In this document: positions 46,826-56,730 of the stretch, piece after piece
Position numbering within the stretch: the stretch's first letter is position 1
How the letters are laid out: the number at the start of each line of letters is the position of its first letter
Source: Phycisphaerae bacterium
GTDB taxonomy: Bacteria > Planctomycetota > Phycisphaerae > Tepidisphaerales > Tepidisphaeraceae
DNA: 64,000 bases
NCBI GenBank assembly: GCA_026004655.1
Contig: BPJO01000011.1
Coordinates: forward strand, 62,001 to 126,000
Direction of reading: 5' to 3'
Position numbers and translations under genes: made by a program
The notes under the pieces: generated by a model
The model's input: only the letters and a program-made list of their open reading frames with translations
What the model was told of the DNA's origin: nothing
The model's database searches: none

Positions 46826-47926
46826 ATGTCCCTGACTTATGAAGCTGCTGGTGTGAATTATGACCGACTCGATGCCTTTAAACGCGCCTGTCAACAGGCC
46901 GCCCGGACGACGATCGGTGCCTTATACTCCCATGGGTATCGTGAACCAGCTTCGGTCAGAGGCGAAAGTGCTTATTTGATTGAATCCGATCAGGATTATC
47001 TTGCCCACGTCGAGGAGGGACTCGGGACCAAGAATCTGGTCGCCGATGCTATGCAACGGTTGACCGGACGGTGCTATTATCACGCCATCGGGATCGACAC
47101 CGTGGCCACGATCGTCAACGACCTGATCACTTGCGGGGCGCTTCCGATCAGCGTTGCGATGCACGCCGCCGTCGGCGACAGCGAATGGTTCGCCGACCCA
47201 CACCGCGCCAGCGAATTGGCCCGAGGATTTGCCGACGGTTGTCGCCAATCTCAAGCCGTCTGGGGAGGCGGGGAAACCCCCACCCTCAAGGGTATCGTCG
47301 AAAAAGAAACCATCGTCCTGGCCGGTAGTGCGATCGGAAAAATCTTTCCCAAAAATCGTCGAATCGTCGGAAATATTCAGGACGAAGATGCTATCGTGTT
47401 CCTGGCCTCCTCCGGGGTACAGACCAACGGACTGACCTTGTGCCGAAAAATCGCCGATCAACACCCTCAGGGGTATCTCGCCGAGCTGTCTGACGGTCGG
47501 CTGTACGGAGAAGCCCTTCTCGACCCCTCGGTCATTTACGTCGATTTCGTGCGGACCTGTCAAGACCGGTCCATCCCGCTTCACTATCTGGTGCATGTCA
47601 CCGGGCACGGGTGGCGCAAACTCATGCGGGCGACCGACCCGTTCGTGTACAGGATCGAAGAGGTCCCATCTCCACAACCGGTGTTCGATTTCATCGCCCG
47701 GGCTTCGGGTTTGGACGCGAAACAGATGTACGCCACGTTCAACATGGGTGTCGGGTTCGCAGCCTATGTGCCCGAATCGGCCTGTGAGCAAACCCTCCAA
47801 GCCGCCCGGGACTGCGGACACACCGCTTGGCGGGCAGGAACAGTGGTCCGAGAAGGTACCCGCAAAGCCGTTCACATCCGTCCTCTGGACCTGATTTATG
47901 AAGCCGAAACCCTTCAACTCCGGTAA
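46826..47926 (+). CDS. purM: Phosphoribosylformylglycinamidine cyclo-ligase (AIR synthetase)
   Basis: Purine synthesis enzyme that closes the imidazole ring to give AIR. 366 residues. Family marks are YEAAGVNYDRLDAFKR at the N-terminus, GIDTVATIVNDLITCGALPI (the active-site region, where many PurM have VAMCVNDI), WGGGETPTLKGIV and FNMGVGFAAYV. The dimer core and AIRS_C domain are both complete. Some motif residues differ from E. coli PurM, but no other AIR-synthetase-family enzyme fits better. No purN or other pur gene is adjacent. Confidence 0.88.
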   Translation: MSLTYEAAGVNYDRLDAFKRACQQAARTTIGALYSHGYREPASVRGESAYLIESDQDYLAHVEEGLGTKNLVADAMQRLTGRCYYHAIGIDTVATIVNDLITCGALPISVAMHAAVGDSEWFADPHRASELARGFADGCRQSQAVWGGGETPTLKGIVEKETIVLAGSAIGKIFPKNRRIVGNIQDEDAIVFLASSGVQTNGLTLCRKIADQHPQGYLAELSDGRLYGEALLDPSVIYVDFVRTCQDRSIPLHYLVHVTGHGWRKLMRATDPFVYRIEEVPSPQPVFDFIARASGLDAKQMYATFNMGVGFAAYVPESACEQTLQAARDCGHTAWRAGTVVREGTRKAVHIRPLDLIYEAETLQLR

Positions 47927-47938
47927 ACTAACCGAGCA

Positions 47939-48301
47939 ATGAACCACCAGCCCCATCCTCGTTTCTGCATCACCCCCCGGGGAAACATCTATCTGCTCCA
48001 GTTGAATATCCCGGATCATTTCGAATCTCTGGAGTTTGATACTCTCAATCACGAACTGGCCGAGGCGATCAACCGGGTCGGACAGGCTCGATGGGTTTTG
48101 GACATGTCACGCGTGCATTACGTCGGAAGTGCGCTGTTGGGACTGTTGATCAATCTTCGTACCCGAATCCGCAGGTCCAACGGACAACTGGTCATTTGCT
48201 CTATGGAAGAAATGATCCAGCGTGTTTTGCGGGCAGGAAGCATGGAACGTCTTTTCGTGATCGTTGACACACCTGACCAAGCCATGCAATCCCTCCAATG
48301 A
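47939..48301 (+). CDS. STAS domain protein (anti-anti-sigma factor-like)
   Basis: Single STAS domain of 120 residues, as in SpoIIAA/RsbV-type anti-sigma antagonists that switch partners depending on Ser phosphorylation. The strand RWVLDMSRVHYVGSALLGLLINL replaces the common DSSG motif with GSAL; the first Ser, the usual phospho-site, is kept. NGQLVICSM and MERLFVIVDT complete the fold. No anti-sigma kinase lies near. It starts 12 bases after purM, with TAAACT 9 bases before its ATG as a possible own promoter element. Confidence 0.78.
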   Translation: MNHQPHPRFCITPRGNIYLLQLNIPDHFESLEFDTLNHELAEAINRVGQARWVLDMSRVHYVGSALLGLLINLRTRIRRSNGQLVICSMEEMIQRVLRAGSMERLFVIVDTPDQAMQSLQ

Positions 48302-48485
48302 CCAATCCGCTTCATCAGACCGAGGGAGATCAACATACTGTTGTTTTCACACGACACTCGTCGGGCCGGACGTTTCTGATCGTCTCTCTTGTGGCACTCG
48401 AGACAGACGTCACATGAAACAATTTTTCTGTCGTTCCGCATCAGCAAAACGATATAATTCGACGTGGCCTGTTCGAGGGATCTTT

Positions 48486-48884
48486 ATGCAAAATGATATC
48501 CTGACCCTTTGGAACACGTTTTTAAAACGACGGTCCGAAATAGAGAACCTTACACAGAAGGTCAATCATCTGAACCAACTCACCGAGCAGACGAATCGAC
48601 AGATCGAAGCAGGCGTCCGTGAGATCCGACTGATCGGAGAAGAAATACAAGAAATCTGTGAAAGCGTTGCCGATGGGTTGAGCAGACAATTTGAGGAACT
48701 GGACTGGTCCATCAAGGGTCGCGAATACGGTCGGATGGTCAACGACTGGAAAGGAGCTGCTTACGACTCGATCTCTCCGGACGTGTATTTCAACAATCAA
48801 AAACCGGCGCAATTTTCCGGACTCGACGCACTGAAACAACTATTCCGACTGACCATTTCGACGGCTCAGACAACGTCGTCTTAG
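48486..48884 (+). CDS. Hypothetical coiled-coil protein
   Basis: Protein of 132 residues, not recognised. Residues 1-80 form a long helical, charged segment with heptad spacing (EIENLTQKVNHLNQLTEQTN), followed by WSIKGREYGRMVNDWKGAAY and a short C-terminus. Acidic, without signal or membrane segments. A TATAAT hexamer (48453-48458) lies upstream in the 184-base gap after the STAS gene. It is 10 bases before the DUF2325-like gene, with which it probably forms an operon. A physical complex of the two is possible. Confidence 0.65.
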   Translation: MQNDILTLWNTFLKRRSEIENLTQKVNHLNQLTEQTNRQIEAGVREIRLIGEEIQEICESVADGLSRQFEELDWSIKGREYGRMVNDWKGAAYDSISPDVYFNNQKPAQFSGLDALKQLFRLTISTAQTTSS

Positions 48885-48894
48885 GAGATCGGTT

Positions 48895-50532
48895 ATGTTG
48901 ATCGCGAACTCTGCCTTATCCGATGCTGCGCTGATGACGGCGTTAGACACGATCCGTCAGAAATGTGCCTCAGATCCCGAACTGGGTCAGGCTATCGCGT
49001 GCCTGGGACAGTACTTGATCGAGTCCACAGGCATCCGACCTGAATCCGAGCTGCAAATAAGTCGACAGAACTCGACCTCGAACCCCGAAGTACCATCCTC
49101 GATCGAACCGACAGAGGATACCACGCAATCCCAGTCGCAGGACGTTCCATCGGTTTCGATTCATCCTCCGTTGGACCTTAGCAACCTGTTCAGTGGAAAA
49201 GGACGTTTGGATACCGTTCCGATTATTCCCAAACCTCAACCGTCTGGTCCCGCGGTTCACAGGGATCGTCTGCAGATCAAAGCCGAAACTTGTGAATGGA
49301 TCATCCGCAAACACCTAGCCGATCAAACAGGTTCGACTGAAGAACAAAAACAGCTCGATTTGCAAATGCAAAAGCTGCGTGAAAAGGCCAAATCTCTCGG
49401 AGGGGGAGACGTCTTCTGGGTCTGCCAACCTCAAGCACGGAATCGGAATGAAGACTTGATCCGAAGGCTGGGACGTTGTTATCAAAACGCATCCCGAGCG
49501 ACGAATTGCGTTCTTCGAGTCATGTCTCCCGATGAAAAGCGGTGTACTCCGGAACGACTGCATCAGGCTTTTTCTCTATTGGCCGAAGCTTGTTCAGCGC
49601 TGAAGGTCGCGATTCGAGGTCTTCGTCCCAAACCGGACACGGATCAGGATGCCCTGTTTCACTGGATCCGATACCAAACCGAATCTGAACGTGTATTCTT
49701 ACAACGATACATGCGGATAGACGATGATGCCGATCCGGAACAATGGTCCGAACTTCAAGCCCGGATCGAAACATTTGAAAAGTTCTTGGACGAACCCGAG
49801 CAAGCCAAAAGGATTCGAAAACAGACTTTTAATGTTCTTGACTACCATCTGAAAAAGATTCTCCACGACTCTGGTGATGACAGCGCCTTTCAGAACCATT
49901 GGAAAAAGATCACGAAGTCGGTCGAAGATCTGATGACCGAACAGGGCGTCGAACCTGATGATCCGTCACTCCGAGACCGATTTATTCCGATTCTGGACAG
50001 ACTTCCTGAGCAGATGGAAATGTCGGAAAATCTCCGGAAGGTCTTTCAGTCGATTGATGATTATTTATCGTCGCAAGAGGAGAAGAAAGTCGCCGAATCC
50101 GACACGACGACGGACACACCCATTCAGTGGTCGTCCCTTGTTCTTCGAGTTCGAGAAGTGTTGGAAAACAAATCGATTCTGGTCATCGGCGGGGCACAGC
50201 GTCCGGGGGCATCGATGAAACTGAAACAGGCCTTCGGACTGACAGAAGTGTACTGGCCGAAACAAACTGAACACGTGACCTCGGCATACGATTTCGAGCA
50301 TTGGGTCGCCCGAGATGAAACGGGGCTAGTGCTGCTGGCGATCCGGTGGTCGGCTCACGGGTACAACGACATTCAGCACTTTTGCAAACAGTACGATAAA
50401 CCACTGGTCCGTCTTCCGGGAGGATATCACCCTAATCAGGTAGCCGAGCAAATCTTCAGACAGGCCGGGCGAAAGCTGGGTCTGGATTCGACGACCGATC
50501 ATCAAATGTCAAAATACATGCAAAACTCGTAG
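48895..50532 (+). CDS. Hypothetical protein with C-terminal DUF2325-like domain
   Basis: Protein of 545 residues. The N-terminal 90 residues are Ser/Thr/Gln-rich and probably disordered; the middle (about 120-400) is helical and unfamiliar. The C-terminal 115 residues begin [18 protein letters not shown] (from residue 427), run through [20 protein letters not shown] and end [14 protein letters not shown]. This matches the DUF2325 pattern: a nucleotide-fold-like strand with GG, and a late H preceding a Lys/Cys pair. DUF2325 has no firm biochemical role. The frame overlaps the convergent glnA end by 31 bases. Confidence 0.6.
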   Translation: MLIANSALSDAALMTALDTIRQKCASDPELGQAIACLGQYLIESTGIRPESELQISRQNSTSNPEVPSSIEPTEDTTQSQSQDVPSVSIHPPLDLSNLFSGKGRLDTVPIIPKPQPSGPAVHRDRLQIKAETCEWIIRKHLADQTGSTEEQKQLDLQMQKLREKAKSLGGGDVFWVCQPQARNRNEDLIRRLGRCYQNASRATNCVLRVMSPDEKRCTPERLHQAFSLLAEACSALKVAIRGLRPKPDTDQDALFHWIRYQTESERVFLQRYMRIDDDADPEQWSELQARIETFEKFLDEPEQAKRIRKQTFNVLDYHLKKILHDSGDDSAFQNHWKKITKSVEDLMTEQGVEPDDPSLRDRFIPILDRLPEQMEMSENLRKVFQSIDDYLSSQEEKKVAESDTTTDTPIQWSSLVLRVREVLENKSILVIGGAQRPGASMKLKQAFGLTEVYWPKQTEHVTSAYDFEHWVARDETGLVLLAIRWSAHGYNDIQHFCKQYDKPLVRLPGGYHPNQVAEQIFRQAGRKLGLDSTTDHQMSKYMQNS

Positions 50533-51914
50533 GGGTGAGGCCTTACCCGAATCGCATCGACCTCATTTTCGCGTTTGTACTTGATCCAGTAATGAATCAC
50601 GTCAGCGGTGAACACATCCCCTTCGAGCAGAAAATCATGATCTTGCTCCAACGCGTCCAGTGCCTCTTCAAGCGAAGCCGGTGCCGAACCGATCTGGGCG
50701 ATTTCCTCGGGGGTCAGCTCATAGAGATTTTTATCCACCGGTTCGCCGGGGTCCATACGGTTGCGGATTCCGTCGATCGCAGCCATGGTGATAGCGCTAA
50801 ATGCCAGATAAGGATTGCATGAACTGTCCGGGCAACGGAACTCGAGTCGTTTTGTCTGCGGTTTTTCAGAATACATCGGGATACGAATCGCTGCGGAACG
50901 GTTTCGACTCGAGTAACAAAGGTTGACAGGGGCTTCGTAACCGGGGACCAATCGTTTATAGCTGTTGGTCGTCGGGTTGCATAAGGCACACAAAGCCGGG
51001 GCGTGTTTGAGAATTCCTCCGATCGCGTGAAGGCCCATTTCCGAAAGCCCGGCATAACGGTTTCCGGCGAACAAGGGTTTATCCCCTTTCCACAAACTAA
51101 AATGCACGTGCATTCCCGATCCGTTGTCTTGGAACAGGGGTTTGGGCATGAAGGTAACGACCTTTCCATGACGTGCAGCGACGTTTTTGGCAATATATTT
51201 GTACATCATCACGTTGTCAGCCATGGTGACGAGGTCCTGGTAGCGCATGTCGATTTCGCATTGTCCGCCGGTGGCGACTTCGTGGTGGTGGGCTTCGATA
51301 GGGATGCCCATTTTGATCAGTTCGGTGACCATTTCCGAACGGATATTCTGCATGGTGTCCATCGGGGGGCAGGGAAAATAGCCTTCTTTCAGACGGACTT
51401 GATACCCCAGGTTGGATTCGCTTTCCTGACCTCTACCCCAGATACCTTCCCGACTCCCGACGTGGTATTTGGCGAAATTGATCCCTTGGTCGTACCAGAC
51501 GTGATCGAAGATAAAAAACTCCAGTTCTGGTCCGAAGTAGGCCGTGTCGGCGATGGACTCATACTTCAGGTACTCGATACACTTTCGCGCGATCGAGCGT
51601 GGGTCACGGGAATATTCCTTTTTGGTAATCGGATCACGCACGTCACAGATGATCGACAACGAAGGATGGGTCAGAAACGGGTCTACCCGTGCGGTATGAG
51701 CCACCGGGATCAACAGCATGTCCGATTCGTTGATGGCCTGCCAACCCCGGATGGATGAACCGTCAAAACCAAAACCGTGTTCGAAACTCTCTTCGGTCAG
51801 TTCCGAAATCGGGAGGGTCGTGTGTTGCCACAATCCGGGAAAATCCATGAACCGAAGGTCAATGAACTGGATCTTCTTTTCTTCAATGAGTTTAAGAACA
51901 TCGGCTGGGGTCAT
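50502..51914 (-). CDS. glnA: Glutamine synthetase type I
   Basis: Central nitrogen-assimilation enzyme, joining ammonia to glutamate with ATP. 470 residues, as in GSI dodecamers. Signatures: [23 protein letters not shown], the [13 protein letters not shown] metal site, [16 protein letters not shown], and RSAAIRIP. The adenylylation Tyr is present in NLYELTPEE, so this is the GSI-beta type controlled by GlnE. The start faces the candidate replication origin; no NtrC or PII gene is in the window. Confidence 0.97.
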   Translation of the reverse strand: MTPADVLKLIEEKKIQFIDLRFMDFPGLWQHTTLPISELTEESFEHGFGFDGSSIRGWQAINESDMLLIPVAHTARVDPFLTHPSLSIICDVRDPITKKEYSRDPRSIARKCIEYLKYESIADTAYFGPELEFFIFDHVWYDQGINFAKYHVGSREGIWGRGQESESNLGYQVRLKEGYFPCPPMDTMQNIRSEMVTELIKMGIPIEAHHHEVATGGQCEIDMRYQDLVTMADNVMMYKYIAKNVAARHGKVVTFMPKPLFQDNGSGMHVHFSLWKGDKPLFAGNRYAGLSEMGLHAIGGILKHAPALCALCNPTTNSYKRLVPGYEAPVNLCYSSRNRSAAIRIPMYSEKPQTKRLEFRCPDSSCNPYLAFSAITMAAIDGIRNRMDPGEPVDKNLYELTPEEIAQIGSAPASLEEALDALEQDHDFLLEGDVFTADVIHYWIKYKRENEVDAIRVRPHPYEFCMYFDI

Positions 51915-52381
51915 ATCGGCGCGTCTCCGGTAACGATGCTAACGTGTTATACCATATTTCCAACTGTCGATCGTTTGGTCGGTTTTGATTCGGTGGAAAG
52001 TTTTTGACAGGTTTTTGGTGATGGTTCGTGGATAGGGTTGGGATAAGTTGACCATGGGTGTCGAGAAAACCGGTCTTTCGACTAAAGCCCGGCCAAACCG
52101 ACCTCGCGTCCTGGCGCCTGACCCGATTTTCCCGAACACAACCAACAGAACCCCCGACAATTTATCCACACCCCGGGTCTCATAAAAAATTATGTATCTC
52201 ATTATAAATAATAATCTTAAATCGTTCTTGCGTGGTTTATCCACATCGTGCGCACGGTTACTACTACGTCTGCGCTTTGAATATTTCTTATTCAGACAAA
52301 CCTGGGATACCATTCAAAGCCTGTTCCGCGTAAAACATCCGAAACATTGGATGATTCGTCTTTGGTGAAAGGGATTGTCTC
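51915..52381. other. Candidate chromosomal replication origin (oriC) between glnA and dnaN
   Basis: The longest gene-free stretch (467 bases). It holds two perfect DnaA boxes, TTATCCACA at 52162-52170 and 52237-52245, in the same orientation. They flank an A/T-rich segment (52180-52220, with ATTATAAATAATAATCTTAA) that could unwind. A degenerate box (CGTGGATAG, 52028-52036) lies on the other strand. The downstream neighbours are dnaN and a dciA-like gene. dnaA itself is not in the window. The dnaN promoter must also lie here. Origin function is inferred. Confidence 0.55.
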
Positions 52382-53485
52382 ATGAAAGTGATCTGCAATC
52401 GTGGTGCACTTCAGGAAGCGTTGAATCTGGTTGGAACGGTTTCTTCAGGAAGGACTCCCAAACCAGTGCTTCAATGCGTCAAACTGTCGGCATCTAAGGA
52501 CCGGTTGACTTTGGCAGCAACCGACTTGGAAGTGGGAATCCGGTATTTCGATACCCAGGTCCAGGTCGAATCCGAAGGTGAAACCCTGGTCATGGCTGAC
52601 CGATTGCGTGATATCGTTCGTGAAAGTATTGATGACACCCTCAGCCTTGAACTACAGGACGATCAACTGCACATTCGCGGACAGGATTCTCATTTCAAGA
52701 TATTTACCCAATCCCCCAGCGAGTTTCCTCCTGTGCCTGATTTTGAGGGTCAGGAAGATTTGTCGGTTCAGGGAAAGGTCCTAAAACAACTGATCAACCA
52801 GACCTTGTTTGCAGCCGCTCGTGAAGCTACTCGGTATGCTTTTAATGGTGTTCTCCTGACCGTGAAACAGAAAAAACTGGTTCTGGTTGCGACCGACGGT
52901 CGTCGGCTTGCTTTGGCTAGGGGAGACCTGATTGATGCTCCCAACGTTCAGGAAGGCGCTTCGGTCATCATCCCCGCTAAGACCCTCAGCCTGGTAGACA
53001 AGCTGATCAGCAATCCAGAAGAACCGGTCAACCTGAAGATGTCGGAAAACCAGGTGATTTTCCGTACCCACGAAGCGACCCTGACCAGCAATCTCTTGGA
53101 AGGTCAATTCCCCCCGTACGAGGACGTGATCCCGAAAGAGTGCGACCGCAAGATGGTGGCAGGGTCGGCTGACTTCCTCAGTGCGGTCCGTCGATCGGCA
53201 CTTTTGACCACAACCGAAAGCAAGGGTGTACGTATGTCGTTCAGCAAAAAAGGACTGACCTTATCTAGTCGCAACCCCGAAGCCGGTGAAGCGACCATCA
53301 ATTTTGCCTGTCGGTTTGAAGGTCCGGACATCGAGATCGGTTTTAACCCTTTATTCCTGACCGATGCGTTAAAGGTGGTCAACACTGACGAAGTGAGCTT
53401 CGAGATGCTGGCCCCGAACAGACCCGGTCTGCTTAAGGCTGGTCCGAACTTTCAGTACGTGATTATGCCCGTCAATCTCCAGTGA
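52382..53485 (+). CDS. dnaN: DNA polymerase III sliding clamp (beta subunit)
   Basis: Ring-shaped processivity clamp, 367 residues, three tandem clamp domains. Visible marks are MKVICNRGALQEALNLV, ATDLEVGIRYFD, the central YAFNGVLL and VATDGRRLALA, and the C-terminal YVIMPVNLQ that lines the client-peptide pocket (usual end VMPMR[LI]). It starts directly after the DnaA-box region and is followed 40 bases later by the dciA-like gene. Confidence 0.97.
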   Translation: MKVICNRGALQEALNLVGTVSSGRTPKPVLQCVKLSASKDRLTLAATDLEVGIRYFDTQVQVESEGETLVMADRLRDIVRESIDDTLSLELQDDQLHIRGQDSHFKIFTQSPSEFPPVPDFEGQEDLSVQGKVLKQLINQTLFAAAREATRYAFNGVLLTVKQKKLVLVATDGRRLALARGDLIDAPNVQEGASVIIPAKTLSLVDKLISNPEEPVNLKMSENQVIFRTHEATLTSNLLEGQFPPYEDVIPKECDRKMVAGSADFLSAVRRSALLTTTESKGVRMSFSKKGLTLSSRNPEAGEATINFACRFEGPDIEIGFNPLFLTDALKVVNTDEVSFEMLAPNRPGLLKAGPNFQYVIMPVNLQ

Positions 53486-53525
53486 TCTGGCAGATTTGAT
53501 CATACAGCTTTTTTTGGAAGGCTTT

Positions 53526-53879
53526 ATGGATGATTTACCGCTTCGTCGCCTGACCCAATGGAAAAAGACGGTGCATCGTTCATTGGATCGTTTGGGGGAT
53601 GAAGTGGTTGAGGTTTTTAAGACCCACATCCAGAAGAGGCAAACCAGACTGGGGAAAATTGCAGAGGCTTGGTTGGAGCTTGTGCCGGATCCTTTGCAGG
53701 AATTCACTCATCTGGGGGGTTTTGCACGAGGTACCTTGACGGTGATCGTCGAAGGGTCAGCTAACCTTTATTTGCTCAAGCAGGCGATGTTGGCCGGTCT
53801 GGAGGATCAGTTGTTGTTGGCTTGTCGGGGTCAGGGGCTTCGCAAGATCAATTTGCGTCTGGGAAAAACTCCGGATTGA
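53526..53879 (+). CDS. DUF721 protein, DciA-like helicase-loading factor
   Basis: Protein of 117 residues with a DUF721 domain. A basic helical N-terminus precedes the core (about 40-117): RLGKIAEAWLELVPDPLQEF, then GTLTVIVEGSANLYLLKQ and INLRLGK. DciA is the ancestral loader or activator of replicative helicase DnaB in bacteria lacking DnaC/DnaI. Its place immediately after dnaN and the DnaA-box region agrees with a replication role. GGAAGG before the ATG supports the start. Confidence 0.8.
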   Translation: MDDLPLRRLTQWKKTVHRSLDRLGDEVVEVFKTHIQKRQTRLGKIAEAWLELVPDPLQEFTHLGGFARGTLTVIVEGSANLYLLKQAMLAGLEDQLLLACRGQGLRKINLRLGKTPD

Positions 53880-53919
53880 TTTATAACCCGCAAAGCGGTA
53901 ATGGAGAAATCCAACCGCG

Positions 53920-55782
53920 ATGTCAAAGCATTTTTCTGAAAATGTTCGTCCGAGCAATTTCCGTCGGTTTCTCGGATATGTTTTGGATTACAAAGCGCTT
54001 CTGGTCGTAGCGATCTTGGCGGGACTGAGCAAGTTCGCCTTCAATTATACCTTTCCCTGGTTGATCGGGGCAGCGGTCGATCATGTCGTGGAACCGAAAA
54101 AGCAAACCGACTGGGCAAGTCGTTTGACCTGGTTGGAATGGTTGACGGTTCTGGGCGTGGTCTTGTCGATAGGACACGCTGTATCGAGTTTTGCTAGGAG
54201 TTATCTTGCCGCCAAGTTGGGTAATCGCATCATCCGGGACATCCGTCAGGATCTGTTCGACCACCTGCACCGGTTGTCACTTCATTTTTATGCCAAAGAA
54301 CGGACCGGGAGTATCGTCAGTCGAATCATAACGGATATCCAGACGGCTTCGCAGATCATCAACGGCGGGATCATCAATATCGCGTTGGACGTGTTTAACC
54401 TGTTCATCGGTCTTTGGTTAATCTTTCAGATCAATGTCCGATTGGCGCTAGCCACACTGACGATCATGCCCCTGTACGGATTGTTGTTCAAAAAGCTCAA
54501 TCCGCGGGTCAAAACCGCCTCAGCTAGTGTGCAGTCGCAGATCAGCAAAATTTCGGGCAACGTTCAGGAAAGATTGGCAGGAATTGCCCTGATCAAAACT
54601 TACGCGGCTGAGCAACGCGAATCCGAACGGTTCAATATTGATACCGAAGAACACTTGGGACGGGTGCTGGTTCAGAGCAAACTTTCCGCGATGGTCTCGG
54701 CCTGTTCGGAAGGATTGATTCACCTCGGTCAGACCATCGTGATCGGGTACGGTGGTTATCTAGCGTTGCACGGTCAGATCACAGCCGGGGAAATGGTCAA
54801 GTTCCTCGGATACCTGGCTGTGATGTATCTACCCATCCGACGATTTGCCGAGATTAACGTCGTTTATCAGACGAGCCTGGCAGCCATCGAACGGGTGTTT
54901 GAGGTCTTCGACATCACGCCCAAGATTCGACAAAAACCCGATGCCCCGAAAATTGCCCCCCAACGGGGAGAGGTCGTGTTCGATCATGTTACTTTTGACT
55001 ACGACGACGACAGCGATGAAACCCGTGTCAGGCTCGAAGAGCAACTGGACACTCTGTCCCCTGTCAAACCCCGTTCGCATCCGGTGATCAACGACCTGAC
55101 ACTTCATGTCCGAGCCGGTCAACGGATCGCGCTGGTCGGTCCGAGCGGGTCAGGAAAAACCACTCTGGTATCACTCTTGCCCCGATTATACGACGTCAAG
55201 AGCGGGAGCATCCGTATCGACGGGATCGATGTTCGGGACTACCGGTTGCGTCCGCTCAGACGCGCCATCGGGATCGTCCAACAGGATAGCTTTCTGTTCA
55301 GCGGAACCATCCGCGAGAATATCGCCTACGGACGTCCCGACGCCACCGAATCCCAGATCATCGAAGCCGCCCAAGCAGCCAACGCACACGACTTCATCAG
55401 CCAATTGCCCGACGGGTACGAATCCCGCGTGGGAGAACGAGGGGTTCAACTGTCGGGCGGTCAACGTCAACGAATCTCCATCGCCCGGGCGATTCTGAAA
55501 GACCCCAAAATCCTCATCCTCGATGAAGCCACCAGTGCCCTCGACAGCGAATCCGAAGCCCTCGTCCAACAGGCACTCGAACGACTCATGTCGGGACGAA
55601 CGTGCTTCATCATCGCCCATCGTCTCAGCACGGTCCGAAACGCAGACCGGATCGTCGTCCTCCAAGCCGGTCGAATGGTCGAATCCGGAACCCACGAACA
55701 GCTTCTGTCACAAAATGGTCTGTATGCCCGACTCGTCCGACAACAATTCGGAGGGTATCTCCAAACCGTTAACGGCGTTTGA
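53920..55782 (+). CDS. MsbA-like ABC exporter (fused permease and ATPase)
   Basis: Half-size ABC exporter of 620 residues working as a homodimer. Six membrane helices (about 25-330) precede the ATPase domain: Walker A GPSGSGKT (407-414), signature LSGGQRQRISIARA, Walker B ILILDEATSALDSESE, and H-loop IIAHRLSTV. Between the domains is a charged insert (DYDDDSDETRVRLEEQLDTL) longer than in MsbA. Lipid A, lipid or peptide export are all possible. It is 41 bases after the dciA-like gene. Confidence 0.92.
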   Translation: MSKHFSENVRPSNFRRFLGYVLDYKALLVVAILAGLSKFAFNYTFPWLIGAAVDHVVEPKKQTDWASRLTWLEWLTVLGVVLSIGHAVSSFARSYLAAKLGNRIIRDIRQDLFDHLHRLSLHFYAKERTGSIVSRIITDIQTASQIINGGIINIALDVFNLFIGLWLIFQINVRLALATLTIMPLYGLLFKKLNPRVKTASASVQSQISKISGNVQERLAGIALIKTYAAEQRESERFNIDTEEHLGRVLVQSKLSAMVSACSEGLIHLGQTIVIGYGGYLALHGQITAGEMVKFLGYLAVMYLPIRRFAEINVVYQTSLAAIERVFEVFDITPKIRQKPDAPKIAPQRGEVVFDHVTFDYDDDSDETRVRLEEQLDTLSPVKPRSHPVINDLTLHVRAGQRIALVGPSGSGKTTLVSLLPRLYDVKSGSIRIDGIDVRDYRLRPLRRAIGIVQQDSFLFSGTIRENIAYGRPDATESQIIEAAQAANAHDFISQLPDGYESRVGERGVQLSGGQRQRISIARAILKDPKILILDEATSALDSESEALVQQALERLMSGRTCFIIAHRLSTVRNADRIVVLQAGRMVESGTHEQLLSQNGLYARLVRQQFGGYLQTVNGV

Positions 55783-55795
55783 ATATTACTTTTAC

Positions 55796-55817
55796 GTATA
55801 CGGTGAACGTGGTATAC
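55796..55817. promoter_or_regulatory. Paired GTATAC operator upstream of oxyR
   Basis: GTATAC at 55796-55801 and 55812-55817, separated by 10 bases, 14 bases before the oxyR start. Both half-sites are palindromes, so they also form an inverted repeat. LysR-type regulators usually bind such sites to control their own gene. The match to the longer E. coli OxyR ATAG pattern is not clear. Confidence 0.4.
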
Positions 55818-55830
55818 ATAGGTAAACACT

Positions 55831-56724
55831 ATGGATTTTCGTCAGTTGAAGTATTTCGTTGCCACCGCAGAGGCCGGGACGGTCAGTCGGGCTGCCGGTC
55901 GGTGTGGAATCACACAACCTTCGCTCAGTCAACAACTTGCGAAACTCGAAGCGTCTCTGGGTTTGACGCTTTTTCAACGCGAAGGTCGCGGAATGATCCT
56001 GACCGATGCGGGTCGGGCACTTTTGCCCCGTGCCCGTCGTATCCTGGCTGAGGTGGAAGACGCCCAAGCCAATCTCCTCCACGATGTCGAAACCGGATAC
56101 GGACGTCTGGCTGTCGGCGCCATTCCCACGATCGCGCCTTATGTGTTACCCCAAGCTGTCCAGGACGTGATCAAAGCCCGTCCGACTTGCGAAGTTCTTT
56201 TACGTGAAGATCTGACCGAAAACCTAGTCGAAGCCCTTTTGGATCACCAGATCGATGTGGCGCTGATCGCTTCGGACCCGGGACATGACCTTTTGGAAGT
56301 TCAGACCGTGGCTACGGAACAGATGCTGGTGGTTGTTCCGGATACCTGGGATATCGATCCTCGGGGAGTGTTGCTGGAACAGTTACGCAACCAACCGACC
56401 ATCGCGCTAAGTGACATGCACTGTCTTGGAAAACAGGTTGATCTATACTGTCAGTTGAAAAGACTCAACCCCCGGATCGTTTGCCGGACGACTCAACTAG
56501 CGACGGTGCTGGAGCTGGTGAGTTGTCAGATCGGTCTGGCGATCGTACCGGAAATGGTAGCCGGATCCGACCGAGGTTCGGGTCGAAGGTTCGTGCCTAT
56601 CCAAGAACACCAACCCACAAGACCCATCTGTGTAGCCTGGCGGAAGTCGCTTCAACGTCCCCGGGCGGCTTTGCTTTTTGTCGAATCGGTCAAGAAAAGA
56701 CTTCAGAACCCATCCCAAGATTAA
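55831..56724 (+). CDS. oxyR: OxyR-type LysR transcriptional regulator
   Basis: LysR regulator of 297 residues. The helix-turn-helix (about 17-40) is SRAAGRCGITQPSLSQQLAK. The effector domain contains HCLGKQVDLYC, matching E. coli OxyR C199 and C208 with the same nine-residue spacing, so a peroxide-sensing disulfide can form. NLVEALLDHQIDVALIA and GLAIVPEM complete the family pattern. No catalase or peroxiredoxin gene is adjacent. The 48-base gap upstream holds a GTATAC pair. Confidence 0.87.
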   Translation: MDFRQLKYFVATAEAGTVSRAAGRCGITQPSLSQQLAKLEASLGLTLFQREGRGMILTDAGRALLPRARRILAEVEDAQANLLHDVETGYGRLAVGAIPTIAPYVLPQAVQDVIKARPTCEVLLREDLTENLVEALLDHQIDVALIASDPGHDLLEVQTVATEQMLVVVPDTWDIDPRGVLLEQLRNQPTIALSDMHCLGKQVDLYCQLKRLNPRIVCRTTQLATVLELVSCQIGLAIVPEMVAGSDRGSGRRFVPIQEHQPTRPICVAWRKSLQRPRAALLFVESVKKRLQNPSQD

Positions 56725-56730
56725 CCCCGT

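Noticed and set aside
46922-48052. 376-codon minus-strand frame opposite purM
   Set aside because: purM is a clear family member on the plus strand, and the antisense frame has no motif.
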